Shown: piece by piece, positions 18,345 through 28,067 of the stretch
How the letters are laid out: each line of letters starts with the position of its first letter
Position numbering within the stretch: the stretch's first letter is position 1
Origin: Alphaproteobacteria bacterium
GTDB taxonomy: Bacteria > Pseudomonadota > Alphaproteobacteria > Rhodobacterales > Rhodobacteraceae
Direction: 5' to 3'
Length of the DNA: 63,816 nt
Assembly (NCBI GenBank): GCA_030427145.1
Contig: JAUHWT010000023.1
Coordinates: forward strand, 1 to 63,816
Notes under the pieces: generated by a model
Databases searched by the model: none
Told to the model about the DNA's origin: nothing
The model's input: the letters and a program-made list of their open reading frames with translations, nothing else
Position numbers and translations under genes: made by a program

Positions 18345-19616
18345 TTATCCCTCGCCCTGGGCCTTGCGTTTCTGGAGCATCACGAGGGCCAGGAGGGTCA
18401 TGACGACGCCGGACATCAGGTAGATCGTGGTGGCCCAGAGGCCGAACTGCCAGGCGAGGAAGAGCCCGACCAGCGGCGCGAAGGCGGCGCCGAAGAGCCA
18501 GGAGAGGTTCGTCGCAAGGGCTGAGCCGGAATAGCGGTATTCAGGCCGGAAGCGGTTCGGCACGATGGAACTGGACTGGCCATAGGACAAGCCCAGAACG
18601 ATGAAGCCGAAGATGATGTAGATAGCCGGTGCGGATTCGACGGTTGTGATCGTCAGGCACAGGGCGGTGATGAGACCGCAGCTGAGGAACAGAACCGTGC
18701 GCTTGGTGAAGCGGTCGGCGAGGATGCCGGAGACGATGACCGCGCCAATCGCAAGGGTGCCGCCCACAAGCTGCAGCATCAGGATGTCCGAAATGGGCCG
18801 CTCGGTGAAGAGCAGCGAGTAGCTGAGCGGGAAGACCGTGACCATGTGGAACAGGGCGTAGCTCGACAGCGGCAGAAGCGCGGAGAGCAGAATGGTCCGC
18901 CATTCGTTCGGGATCAGCGTGCGCGGCGGAGCGGAGCGCAGGAGTGTCTCGTCATCGCGCACGAAATCTGTGGTCAGCAGGCGCAGCCGGGCAAAGAGCG
19001 ACACCACGTTGACGGCCATGACCGCGAAGAAGGCGAAACGCCACCCGTATGAGTAGAACTCCTCCTCGGTCAGGAAGCCGGTGAGGACGTAGAAGAGCGC
19101 GGCGGCAACACAGAAGCCGATGGGGCCGCCAAGCTGTGGGACCATGCCGTAGAGGCCCTCGCGTTCTTTCGGGGCGACGGCCTTGAGCTGGAGCGTGATG
19201 CCGTCCCAGGCGCCACCGATGCCAAGGCCCTGGATAATGCGGAACACGGCGAGCAGGACGGGGGCCATGATTCCGATCTTCTCGTAGGTCGGAAGTAACC
19301 CGATTGTGACCGTGGATGTGCCCAAAAGCATGAGTGCGAGGGTGATTTTTCCGGCCCGTCCGATTTTGCGCTGAATCTCACGACCGAGGAAACTGGCGAC
19401 CGGCCGGGCGAAGAATGCAAGCGAGAAAATCGCGAATGACCACAGCGTCCCCACGACCGGATCGAGGTGCGGGAAGAAGATGACCGGAAAGACAAGAGCG
19501 GACGCTATCGCATAGACAAAAAAGCCAAAAAAGTCGGTGACGCGTGCCATGACGACCGTGATTACCACGTCGTCCAGTGTCACTTCCTGATGTGTCGATG
19601 CATTGCCGTAAGACAT
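18345..19616 (-). CDS. MFS transporter (metabolite:H+ symporter type)
   Basis: 423 residues with twelve predicted membrane helices. The sequence resembles the sugar/metabolite:H+ symporter branch: RVTDFFGFFVYAIAS in helix 1, RPVASFLGREIQRKIGRAGKITLALMLLG in loop 2-3, and RIIQGLGIGGAWDGI in helix 4. The substrate cannot be read. The gene stands alone, convergent with lrp and divergent from cyoA over a 202-base region. Confidence 0.85.
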   Translation of the reverse strand: MSYGNASTHQEVTLDDVVITVVMARVTDFFGFFVYAIASALVFPVIFFPHLDPVVGTLWSFAIFSLAFFARPVASFLGREIQRKIGRAGKITLALMLLGTSTVTIGLLPTYEKIGIMAPVLLAVFRIIQGLGIGGAWDGITLQLKAVAPKEREGLYGMVPQLGGPIGFCVAAALFYVLTGFLTEEEFYSYGWRFAFFAVMAVNVVSLFARLRLLTTDFVRDDETLLRSAPPRTLIPNEWRTILLSALLPLSSYALFHMVTVFPLSYSLLFTERPISDILMLQLVGGTLAIGAVIVSGILADRFTKRTVLFLSCGLITALCLTITTVESAPAIYIIFGFIVLGLSYGQSSSIVPNRFRPEYRYSGSALATNLSWLFGAAFAPLVGLFLAWQFGLWATTIYLMSGVVMTLLALVMLQKRKAQGEG

Positions 19617-19818
19617 GTTCAGGCTCCGTGTTAGACCCTCAGCATAGAGGAAAACGGCTCACGGTCTTGTGTCAACCTCTGGCGTTTTCCCCGGTAACAA
19701 TTGCACTGCAGCATATTGCCCGCAAAGTCCAGCACGGCTATGTCTGTCAAGCGCTGCAACACGGTTGCGCGACATTGCGCTGACCCGGCGATAAAACAAG
19801 CTGAGAGGGGCAGAGAAT

Positions 19819-20910
19819 ATGCGTTTAGCCCGCTTTGGACTTCTGGCGATCTGTGGTGTGCTGCTTTCGGGCTGTGACCTGGTGCTGTTCAACCCGTCAG
19901 GTGACGTGGCCGCCCAACAGGGCGATCTGATCATCTATGCGACCGTTCTCATGATGATCGTGATCTTGCCTGTTATGGCGCTGACGGTCTTTTTTGCGAT
20001 CAAGTACCGCAAGGACAATGAGGAAGCGACCTACGAGCCGGAATGGAGCCATTCGGTCAGCCTTGAGATCGTTGTCTGGTCCGTGCCTCTGGCGATCATC
20101 ATCTGTCTTGCCGGTCTGACCTGGGTGGCGACGCACAGGCTTGAGCCCTACAACGATCTGCCGCGGATCACTGCCGAGAAGGCGATTGATCCGAACGTGA
20201 CGCCGCTTCAGGTGCAGGTGGTGGCGCTCGACTGGAAATGGCTGTTCATCTATCCCGAGCAGGGCATTGCCACGGTCAATGAGGCCGCGGTTGTGGTGGA
20301 CCGTCCGGTGGAGTGGAAGATTACCTCCAACACCGTGATGAATGCGTTTTACGTGCCGGAAATGGCCGGGATGATCTATGCCATGGGCGGGATGGAGACC
20401 GAGCTGAATGCGGTGATGAACGCGTCCGGAACGTTTGAGGGCTTCTCCGCCAATTACAGCGGCAACGGCTTTTCCCATATGCGGTTTGACCTGCAAGCAT
20501 TTGAGGAGGACGGCTTTGACGAGTGGGTCGCGAAGGTGCGTGACGGTGGTCCGATGCTTGATCGGGCTGCGGTGAACGTGCTGGAAAATCCAAGCGTCGA
20601 CCATGACGTCGAATACTATGGCGAGGTTGAGGACGGTCTGTGGAACCTGATCCTCAACATGTGCACGGGGCCGAATGACCTCTGCCTCAATGACATGATG
20701 ATGGTCGACGCGCTTGGTGGTGGCGGTATTGACGGGCTGTGGAACCGCGAGATGTACCGGGGCCTCTGCACCGCCGATGACCCGCAGGCGATTTTCGCGA
20801 TCCTGCGCCCCGATCTTGTGGAGCGTGGGCCGGAAATCCTTCAGTCGATGGTCCTGGATGCGGATACCGATCCGCTTCCTCCCCTCAACTCAATTCCGCA
20901 GGCGAACTGA
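19819..20910 (+). CDS. cyoA: Cytochrome o ubiquinol oxidase subunit II
   Basis: 363 residues with a lipoprotein signal (LLSGC near residue 20), two membrane helices and a periplasmic cupredoxin-like domain without CuA ligands. The absence of the C-x3-C copper site marks a quinol rather than a cytochrome c oxidase. WSHSVSLEIVVWSVPLAIIICLAGLTWVATH is the usual second-helix region. First gene of cyoABCD-SURF1. Confidence 0.95.
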   Translation: MRLARFGLLAICGVLLSGCDLVLFNPSGDVAAQQGDLIIYATVLMMIVILPVMALTVFFAIKYRKDNEEATYEPEWSHSVSLEIVVWSVPLAIIICLAGLTWVATHRLEPYNDLPRITAEKAIDPNVTPLQVQVVALDWKWLFIYPEQGIATVNEAAVVVDRPVEWKITSNTVMNAFYVPEMAGMIYAMGGMETELNAVMNASGTFEGFSANYSGNGFSHMRFDLQAFEEDGFDEWVAKVRDGGPMLDRAAVNVLENPSVDHDVEYYGEVEDGLWNLILNMCTGPNDLCLNDMMMVDALGGGGIDGLWNREMYRGLCTADDPQAIFAILRPDLVERGPEILQSMVLDADTDPLPPLNSIPQAN

Positions 20911-20913
20911 CAC

Positions 20914-22947
20914 ATGGCAACATCCCCCGTTACCGAGACGGCTGAACATGCCGCAAGTACACTCGCACAGGTCAGCCCGGTCTTTGGCAAGCTGACCTGG
21001 GACATCTTCCCGTTTTACGACCCGATCATTTTTGCGACGTTCATCGGCACCTGTGTTCTGGGTGCGGTGATTGTCGGTCTGGTCCTTTACTTCCGTCTGC
21101 TGCCGTATCTGTGGAACGAGTGGTTTACCTCGATTGACCACAAAAAGATCGGGATCATGTACATGATCCTGGCGACGATCATGCTGGTGCGTGGGTTTGC
21201 CGATGCGCTGCTGATGCGGGGTCATCAGGCCTTGGCCTCGGCGGGGTATGTGGGCTACCTGCCCGCCTATCACTACGACCAGGTGTTTACCGCCCATGGC
21301 GTGATCATGATCTTCTTCGTGGCCATGCCGTTTGTGACCGGGTTCATGAACTACGTAATGCCGCTGCAGATCGGCGCGCGGGATGTGGCGTTTCCGTTCC
21401 TGAACAATTTCAGCTTCTGGCTGACGGTGTCGGGTGCGGTGCTGATCATGATTTCGCTCTTTGTGGGTGAATACGCCGCTACCGGCTGGCTGGCCTATCC
21501 GCCGCTTTCAGGGCTGGAGTTTAGTCCAGGGGTGGGGATGGATTACTACCTGTGGTCGCTCAACATTGCGGGGATCGGTACGACGCTGTCGGGGATCAAC
21601 CTCGTTGTGACGCTGGTGAAGATGCGGGCGCCGGGAATGACCTGGATGAAGATGCCCATCTTCTGCTGGACCACGCTTTGTACCAACGTTCTTATCGTGG
21701 CAACCTTCCCGGTTCTGACCGCGACGCTCGCTCTGCTGACGGCAGACCGGTATCTCGGCACCCATTTCTTCACCAACGATATGGGTGGCAATCCGATGAT
21801 GTATGTGAACCTCATCTGGATCTGGGGTCACCCGGAGGTTTACATCCTCATCCTCCCGATTTTCGGTATCTTCTCGGAAGTTGTCGCGACTTTCTGCCGC
21901 AAACGGCTGTTTGGGTATACCTCGATGGTTTACGCGACCTGCGTGATCACGATCCTGAGCTACCTCGTTTGGCTGCACCACTTCTTCACGATGGGTGCGG
22001 GTGCGGACGTGAACTCGTTCTTCGGTATCACGACCATGATCATCTCGATCCCGACGGGGGCGAAGCTCTTCAACTGGCTGTTCACCATGTACAAGGGCCG
22101 CATCCAGTACGAGCTTCCGATGATGTGGACCGTGGCGTTCATGCTGACCTTCGTTATCGGGGGCATGACCGGTGTTCTGCTCGCGGTGCCGCCGGCGGAT
22201 TACGTGCTGCACAACTCGCTCTTCCTGGTGGCGCATTTCCACAACGTGATCATCGGTGGCGTGGTTTTCGGGATCTTTGCCGGGATCAACTACTGGTGGC
22301 CCAAGGCCTTCGGGTTCCATCTGGACCGTTTCTGGGGGCTGGTCAGCTTCTGGGGGTGGGTTGTCGGGTTCTGGGTTGCGTTCATGCCGCTCTATCTGCT
22401 GGGTCTGATGGGCGTGACGCGCCGGCTGAGCCAGTTTGAGGACACGATCTATGCGGGGTACTTCTTTACCGCCCTCATCGGGGCGCTGCTGGTGGCCGTG
22501 GGTCTGTTGGCCTTCATCGTTCAGATCGTGGTGTCGATCATGAAGCGCGAGCAGCTGGCCGTTGATGGTGATCCGTGGGATGCGCGGACGCTGGAATGGT
22601 CGACGACGTCGCCGCCGCCCTACTACAACTTTGCCTTCAACATGAATGTCTACGAGATCGACGCGTGGCATCACATGAAGGCCAATGGCGCGAAACCGCC
22701 GCAGGACGGGTTCCAGCCCATTCACATGCCCCGTTACACGGCGAGCGGAATCATCATCTCCGGGTTCATGACGGTGATGGGATTTGCCCTGGTATGGCAT
22801 GTGTGGTGGCTGGCGCTGATTACCTTCGTGGCGTCGCTGGCCTGGGGGATCGGGCACACGTTCAACTACAAACGTGACTACTACGTGCCCGCCGACGAGG
22901 TTCGAGCGATCGAGACCGGCACGGGCGTGGTGAGACCGGCGGAGTAA
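20914..22947 (+). CDS. cyoB: Cytochrome o ubiquinol oxidase subunit I
   Basis: 677-residue heme-copper oxidase core. Ligand motifs seen are [11 protein letters not shown] (low-spin heme), [14 protein letters not shown] (CuB histidine and cross-linked tyrosine), LHHFFTMG (CuB histidines) and [14 protein letters not shown] (high- and low-spin heme). The proton channel region [20 protein letters not shown] is intact. Length fits CyoB. It follows cyoA by 3 bases. Confidence 0.97.
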   Translation: MATSPVTETAEHAASTLAQVSPVFGKLTWDIFPFYDPIIFATFIGTCVLGAVIVGLVLYFRLLPYLWNEWFTSIDHKKIGIMYMILATIMLVRGFADALLMRGHQALASAGYVGYLPAYHYDQVFTAHGVIMIFFVAMPFVTGFMNYVMPLQIGARDVAFPFLNNFSFWLTVSGAVLIMISLFVGEYAATGWLAYPPLSGLEFSPGVGMDYYLWSLNIAGIGTTLSGINLVVTLVKMRAPGMTWMKMPIFCWTTLCTNVLIVATFPVLTATLALLTADRYLGTHFFTNDMGGNPMMYVNLIWIWGHPEVYILILPIFGIFSEVVATFCRKRLFGYTSMVYATCVITILSYLVWLHHFFTMGAGADVNSFFGITTMIISIPTGAKLFNWLFTMYKGRIQYELPMMWTVAFMLTFVIGGMTGVLLAVPPADYVLHNSLFLVAHFHNVIIGGVVFGIFAGINYWWPKAFGFHLDRFWGLVSFWGWVVGFWVAFMPLYLLGLMGVTRRLSQFEDTIYAGYFFTALIGALLVAVGLLAFIVQIVVSIMKREQLAVDGDPWDARTLEWSTTSPPPYYNFAFNMNVYEIDAWHHMKANGAKPPQDGFQPIHMPRYTASGIIISGFMTVMGFALVWHVWWLALITFVASLAWGIGHTFNYKRDYYVPADEVRAIETGTGVVRPAE

Positions 22948-22953
22948 GGGGAC

Positions 22954-23595
22954 ATGGCAACACATACCTCGAACGCGCCGGACGGCGATTACGAGTTCTA
23001 CGTCGTCGAGGACGACCATCACGACGGGGAGCATCACCACGAAACCGGCACCATGCTTGGCTTCTGGATCTATCTGATGAGCGACTGCCTGATTTTTGGC
23101 ATCCTCTTCGCGATCCATGCCGTGGTGGGCACGAACTATGCCGCAGGCCCCTCGCCCGCCGATCTGTTTGAGATCGACAAGATCCTGTTGGCGACGGCGT
23201 TTCTGCTGCTGTCGTCGATCACCTACGGGTTTGCCGTGATCAACATGCAGCAGAAGAACCAGTCGGCCATGATGAAGTGGCTGGCGGTGACGGGGCTGTT
23301 TGGTCTGGGCTTCCTGGGGCTGGAGCTGCTCGAGTTCTCGCATCTGTGGCATATCGGGGCCGGACCGGGCGCGAGTGCGTTCCTGTCTTCCTTCTGGATT
23401 TTGGTGGGCACGCACGGTCTTCACGTGACGGCCGGGTCGATCTGGCTGGTGGTGCTGATGGTTCAGGTGTCGATGCACGGTCTGACCGAGGCCAATGTGC
23501 GGCGGGTTTTGTGCCTGAGCCTGTTCTGGCACTTCCTTGACCTGATCTGGATTGGCGTCTTTTCCTTTGTTTATCTGACCGGGGTGCTTCTATGA
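22954..23595 (+). CDS. cyoC: Cytochrome o ubiquinol oxidase subunit III
   Basis: 213 residues, five membrane helices preceded by a His- and acid-rich N-terminal tail (DDHHDGEHHHE, about residues 20-31). Family motifs are GFWIYLMSDCLIFG and LLEFSHLWHIGAGPGASAFLSSFW. The stop overlaps the cyoD start by 4 bases. Confidence 0.95.
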   Translation: MATHTSNAPDGDYEFYVVEDDHHDGEHHHETGTMLGFWIYLMSDCLIFGILFAIHAVVGTNYAAGPSPADLFEIDKILLATAFLLLSSITYGFAVINMQQKNQSAMMKWLAVTGLFGLGFLGLELLEFSHLWHIGAGPGASAFLSSFWILVGTHGLHVTAGSIWLVVLMVQVSMHGLTEANVRRVLCLSLFWHFLDLIWIGVFSFVYLTGVLL

Positions 23596-23939
23596 GTTCC
23601 GAGAGTCACGGTTCCTACCGCTCCTACATCATCGGTTTCGTCCTGTCGGTGATACTGACGGCAATCCCCTTCTGGGTGGTGATGTCCGAAGTGGATATCA
23701 GTCTGGCCTGGGCGATTGCGATCATTTTTGGTCTCGGCGCGATCCAGATCATGGTCCATGTCCATTACTTCCTGCATGTGACGGTGAAAGCCGAACAGGG
23801 CTGGCAGGTGATGTCCATGGTGTTTACGGCCGTTCTGCTGGTGATTGTTCTGGCCGGGTCGATCTGGGTGATGACGCATCTGGATGAGAACATGATGCCC
23901 GCCCATGAGCAGATCGAAAGGGTCCGCAACCTGCCATGA
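23592..23939 (+). CDS. cyoD: Cytochrome o ubiquinol oxidase subunit IV
   Basis: 115 residues with three membrane helices; the pattern SYIIGFVLSVILTAIPFW and IQIMVHVHYFLHV is typical of CyoD. It overlaps cyoC and the SURF1 gene by 4 bases each (ATGA), so all are translated in a chain. Confidence 0.94.
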   Translation: MSSESHGSYRSYIIGFVLSVILTAIPFWVVMSEVDISLAWAIAIIFGLGAIQIMVHVHYFLHVTVKAEQGWQVMSMVFTAVLLVIVLAGSIWVMTHLDENMMPAHEQIERVRNLP

Positions 23940-24658
23940 CCGACGATGGCAGGCATGCGGGCCGCCCGCTTTGGGTGGACCTGGTCATTCTTGCCCTCGC
24001 TTTCGTGGTGTTTGTGACCCTGCTTCTGCTGGGCAACTGGCAGATGCGGCGGCTTGAGTGGAAACTCGATCTCATTGAGGCGGTGGAGACGCGGGCCTAT
24101 GGCGATCCGGTGAGTGTTGAGGATCTGGTGGAGCCTCCGGAATACCTGCGGGTTGTGGCGGATGGTACGTGGCGGCACGATTTGGAACTGCGCGTCAAGG
24201 CGGTGACGGAGCTTGGCGCCGGGTCCTGGGTGATGACGCCGCTTGAGGGCGCGGATCGGACCGTCTGGGTCAATCGGGGGTTTGTGCCGAGTGGTCTCGG
24301 CCCATCGGAATGGACGCGGCCGGAGGGGCCGGTTGAGGTGACGGGTCTGGTCCGGGAAAGCCGCCCCGGGGGCACCCTGCTTGAGAGCAATGATACGGAG
24401 GCCGGGCGCTGGGTGTCAGCGGATATTCCGGTCATGTCCCGCACCGCCGGGATCGATACGGCGGCGTACTTCATTGATGCGGACCACCAGGGGGAGCCGG
24501 CGGCGTGGCCGCGTGGAGGTCTGACGAAACTGGAATTCCGCAATTCGCACCTGAGTTACGCCCTGACCTGGTATGCGATGGCCGCTCTGTTTCTCGGGGC
24601 GATGGCCTATGTGATACGGCAGAGGGTGCGCAGCTCCAGGGTTGTAGGAGACCAGTAG
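23936..24658 (+). CDS. SURF1-family oxidase assembly protein
   Basis: 240 residues with one helix near the N-terminus (about 16-36, ending in LLLGNWQMRRLEWK) and one near the C-terminus (LTWYAMAALFLGAMAYVIR). The WVNRGFVP motif and the flanking-helix topology define SURF1. SURF1 proteins assist heme insertion in heme-copper oxidases. Here it replaces the usual cyoE at the end of the operon. Start overlaps cyoD by 4 bases. Confidence 0.92.
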   Translation: MTDDGRHAGRPLWVDLVILALAFVVFVTLLLLGNWQMRRLEWKLDLIEAVETRAYGDPVSVEDLVEPPEYLRVVADGTWRHDLELRVKAVTELGAGSWVMTPLEGADRTVWVNRGFVPSGLGPSEWTRPEGPVEVTGLVRESRPGGTLLESNDTEAGRWVSADIPVMSRTAGIDTAAYFIDADHQGEPAAWPRGGLTKLEFRNSHLSYALTWYAMAALFLGAMAYVIRQRVRSSRVVGDQ

Positions 24659-24968
24659 AGGCCACGTCGTGCGGTGTAGTGGCGCACTATACTCTCGCGG
24701 TTTTCGGTCTTCAGTCGGTGATCCGTAAATCAATCTTCATGGTTTTTTACCGGAACTGTCCAATTGTTGAGCATCCTGGATGTGACGTCCCGGGTGCGCA
24801 ATAATGAGACGTTGCCGCGTCATTCGGACATGCTAGCTTAAATTGTAGGAATGCGTGGCTTGCAATTGCCGGCCGCTTTGTATACTATTGCACACAATTC
24901 GGACGGTGGTTGACTGACCGGACCAAACCAAACGCCAAAAATCATCAAAACCGTGAGCGGAAAAGCCA
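24659..24968. promoter_or_regulatory. Intergenic region with candidate acnB promoter
   Basis: 310 bases without a gene. Near the acnB side TTGCAA (24860-24865) and TATACT (24881-24886) form a possible -35/-10 pair, although their 15-base spacing is short. An imperfect stem at about 24803-24823 could end the cyo transcript; it lacks a T-run. Confidence 0.35.
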
Positions 24969-27758
24969 ATGAGCCTGTATGCCAGCTACCTTGACGAAAT
25001 TGACACGCGCAAGATCCAGGGGCTGAGCCCCAAGCCGATTGATGATGGCGCACTGCTTGCGGAGATTATCGAACAGATCCGCGACACAGGTCACGAGCAT
25101 CGTGCGGATTCGCTGCATCACTTCATCTACAACACCCTGCCCGGCACCACGAGCGCGGCGGGTGTGAAGGCAAAGTTCCTCAAGGAAATCATCCTCGGCG
25201 AAGCCAAGGTTGAGGAGATCACTCCGGACTTCGCGTTTGAGCTGCTGTCGCACATGAAAGGCGGACCATCGGTTGAGGTTCTGCTCGACCTGGCGCTGGG
25301 TGATGACCAGGCGATTGCGGAACAGGCCGCAGAGGTTCTGAAAACTCAGGTGTTCCTCTACGAGGCGGATACCGACCGTCTGGAAGAGGCGTACAAGGCC
25401 GGTAACAGCGTCGCGGCGGATATCCTCAAAAGCTATGCCGATGCGGAGTTTTTCACCTCGCTTCCGGATGTGGAGGAGGAGATTGAGGTTGTCACCTTCA
25501 TCGCGGCCGAGGGTGACATTTCCACCGACCTTCTGTCGCCGGGCAACCAGGCCCATTCCCGCGCCGACCGCGAACTGCACGGCAAGTGCATGATCGATGA
25601 GGCCGCGCAGAAGCACATCGAGGAGCTGAAGCTTCAGCACCCGGGCAAGCGGGTGATGCTGATCGCGGAAAAAGGCACGATGGGTGTGGGCTCGTCGCGT
25701 ATGTCGGGTGTGAACAATGTGGCGCTCTGGACCGGTAAACCGGCCTCGCCCTACGTGCCGTTTGTCAACTATGCTCCGGTCGTGGCCGGTACGAATGGTA
25801 TTTCCCCGATCTTCCTGACCACCGTTGGAGTAACCGGCGGTGTGGGTGTGGACCTGAAGAACTGGGTCAAGAAACTCGACAGCGACGGCAAGCCGATTCT
25901 GAACAATGACGGCAACCCGGTTCTGGAGCAGAAGTATTCGGTTGAGACCGGTACGGTTCTGAAGATCAACACGAAGAAGAAGAAACTCCTGAGCGAGGAT
26001 GGTGAGGAATTGACCGACATGTCGTCGTCGTTCACGCCGCAGAAACTTGAGTTCATGAAGGCCGGTGGCTCCTACGCCATCGTGTTCGGCAAGAAGCTTC
26101 AGACGACTGCCGCCGAGATCCTGGGCGTTGAGCCGAAGCCGGTCTTTGCGCCGTCCAAGGAAATCAGCCACGAGGGTCAGGGTCTGACCGCCGTTGAGAA
26201 AATCTTCAACGCCAATGCCGTTGGTGCCACGCCCGGCAAAACGCTGCATGCCGGATCGGACGTGCGCGTGAAGGTCAATATCGTGGGTTCGCAGGACACC
26301 ACCGGTCCGATGACCGCGCAGGAACTGGAAGCCATGGCGGCGACGGTTCTCTCCCCCGCCGTGGACGGGGCCTATCAGTCGGGCTGTCACACGGCGTCGG
26401 TTTGGGATGCGAAGGCGCAGGCCAACACGCCGAAGCTCATGGCGTTCATGAACAAATTTGGTCTGGTCACGGGTCGCGATCCGAAGGGTCAGTATCACGC
26501 AATGACCGACGTGATCCACAAGGTGCTCAATGACATCACCGTGGATGACTGGGCCATCATTATCGGCGGCGACAGCCATACGCGCATGTCCAAGGGCGTG
26601 GCCTTCGGAGCGGACAGTGGCACCGTGGCACTGGCACTGGCGACCGGTGAGGCCTCGATGCCGATCCCGGAATCGGTCAAGGTGACCTTCAAGGGCCAGA
26701 TGGCGGATTACATGGACTTCCGCGACGTGGTCCACGCAACCCAGGCGCAGATGCTGCAGCAGTTCGGCGACAACGTCTTCCAGGGCCGTGTTATCGAGGT
26801 GCATATCGGGACGCTTCTGGCGGACCAGGCGTTCACCTTCACGGACTGGACGGCAGAGATGAAGGCCAAGGCGTCGATCTGTATTTCCGAGGACGAGACG
26901 CTGATCGAGTCGCTGGAGATCGCGAAGAGCCGCATTCAGATCATGATCGACAAGGGCATGGAGCATGAAAACGGCATGCTCGCCAAACTGATCGCGATTG
27001 CCGACAAACGTATCGAGCAGATCCGGTCGGGCGAGAAGCCCGCGCTGAAGCCGGATGCGAATGCGAAATACTTCGCGGAAGTGGTTGTCGATCTCGATCA
27101 GATCGTTGAACCGATGATTGCGGACCCGGACGTGAATAACGCGGACGTGTCCAAGCGTTATACCCACGACACGATCCGGCCGATTTCCTACTACCGTGCG
27201 GAAAAGCACGTCGATCTGGGCTTTGTCGGATCGTGCATGGTGCATAAGGGAGACGTGAAAATCGTGGCCCAGATGCTGCGCAACCTTGAGGAAGCCAATG
27301 GCAGTGTCGAGTTCAAGGCACCGCTGGTCCTGGCCGCGCCGACCTACAACATCATTGATGAGTTGAAAGAGGAAGGCGACTGGGAGGTTCTGCAGAAGTA
27401 TTCGGGCTTTGAGTTCGATGATTTTGCGCCGAAGAAGGAAGCCCGTACCGAGTACGAGAACATCCTCTATCTTGAGCGTCCGGGCTGCAACCTCTGCATG
27501 GGCAACCAGGAAAAGGCGGCCAAGGGTGACACGGTTCTCGCGACCTCGACCCGTCTGTTCCAGGGCCGTGTTGTGGCGGATTCGGACACCAAGAAGGGTG
27601 AATCGCTGCTGGCCTCGACGCCGGTGGTTGTGCTCTCGGCCGTTCTGGGCCGGACACCGACGGTGGACGAGTACAAAACGGCGGTTAAGGGGATCGACCT
27701 GACGAAGTTTGCGCCGCCGAACCAGACGCCGATCGACACGAAATCGGTTCACTTCTGA
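24969..27758 (+). CDS. acnB: Aconitate hydratase B, long form
   Basis: 929 residues, about 65 more than E. coli AcnB. The order is the HEAT-like N-terminal domain (1-155), the swivel domain with GTMGVGSSRMSG, then the catalytic core. Iron-sulfur ligands are the cysteines in FVGSCM and in PGCNLCMGNQ. In the classical enzyme the first site reads GSCMTN..GH, here GSCMVHKGD, and there is an insertion rich in acidic/polar residues around 300-350 (VKKLDSDGKPILNNDG). The long-form subgroup is known among bacteria, so activity is probably retained. It is monocistronic. Confidence 0.9.
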   Translation: MSLYASYLDEIDTRKIQGLSPKPIDDGALLAEIIEQIRDTGHEHRADSLHHFIYNTLPGTTSAAGVKAKFLKEIILGEAKVEEITPDFAFELLSHMKGGPSVEVLLDLALGDDQAIAEQAAEVLKTQVFLYEADTDRLEEAYKAGNSVAADILKSYADAEFFTSLPDVEEEIEVVTFIAAEGDISTDLLSPGNQAHSRADRELHGKCMIDEAAQKHIEELKLQHPGKRVMLIAEKGTMGVGSSRMSGVNNVALWTGKPASPYVPFVNYAPVVAGTNGISPIFLTTVGVTGGVGVDLKNWVKKLDSDGKPILNNDGNPVLEQKYSVETGTVLKINTKKKKLLSEDGEELTDMSSSFTPQKLEFMKAGGSYAIVFGKKLQTTAAEILGVEPKPVFAPSKEISHEGQGLTAVEKIFNANAVGATPGKTLHAGSDVRVKVNIVGSQDTTGPMTAQELEAMAATVLSPAVDGAYQSGCHTASVWDAKAQANTPKLMAFMNKFGLVTGRDPKGQYHAMTDVIHKVLNDITVDDWAIIIGGDSHTRMSKGVAFGADSGTVALALATGEASMPIPESVKVTFKGQMADYMDFRDVVHATQAQMLQQFGDNVFQGRVIEVHIGTLLADQAFTFTDWTAEMKAKASICISEDETLIESLEIAKSRIQIMIDKGMEHENGMLAKLIAIADKRIEQIRSGEKPALKPDANAKYFAEVVVDLDQIVEPMIADPDVNNADVSKRYTHDTIRPISYYRAEKHVDLGFVGSCMVHKGDVKIVAQMLRNLEEANGSVEFKAPLVLAAPTYNIIDELKEEGDWEVLQKYSGFEFDDFAPKKEARTEYENILYLERPGCNLCMGNQEKAAKGDTVLATSTRLFQGRVVADSDTKKGESLLASTPVVVLSAVLGRTPTVDEYKTAVKGIDLTKFAPPNQTPIDTKSVHF

Positions 27759-27850
27759 TCGGTTCAGAGATTTGGGGCGTGGCGGTTCCGGCCGCCATGC
27801 CCTGCCCCCTCATCCGTAGCGGAGGCGTTTCATTCAGCTTCCGGACCCGA

Positions 27851-27992
27851 GGCACGACGCGCTATGCCTGACTTTGGGAGGGCTCCGACCAAGTTGCACG
27901 GCGCGGGTCGCGTAAACGCCCGAAACCATTGAGCAGAGGCCGACCTCGGGGATGCCCTCCCGGGGGGAAAGTCGGGCATGGCGTGTCGTGCC
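27851..27992. repeat. 142-bp imperfect inverted repeat between acnB and sitD
   Basis: 27851-27883 (GGCACGACGCGCTATGCCTG then ACTTTGGGAGGGC) pairs with 27954-27992 with few mismatches and a 6-base bulge of C/G. The loop of about 70 bases contains another short palindrome. It fills most of the 309-base gap (27759-28067) between two convergent genes. It is not the same sequence as the 162-304 element but has nearly the same length. It may act as a two-way terminator or be a repeat family member. Confidence 0.6.
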
Positions 27993-28067
27993 GACACGCC
28001 GGGGAAGACGATGGGGGCGTGTGCAACATCACATTAGTCGTTGAAGTTGCGCCGTTTTTGAGGACCG

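Noticed and set aside
21508-23532. 674-codon frame opposite cyoBC
   Set aside because: Antisense to oxidase subunits with ligand motifs on the other strand.
24945-27752. 935-codon frame opposite acnB
   Set aside because: Fully antisense to aconitase B and lacking any domain; a high-GC shadow.
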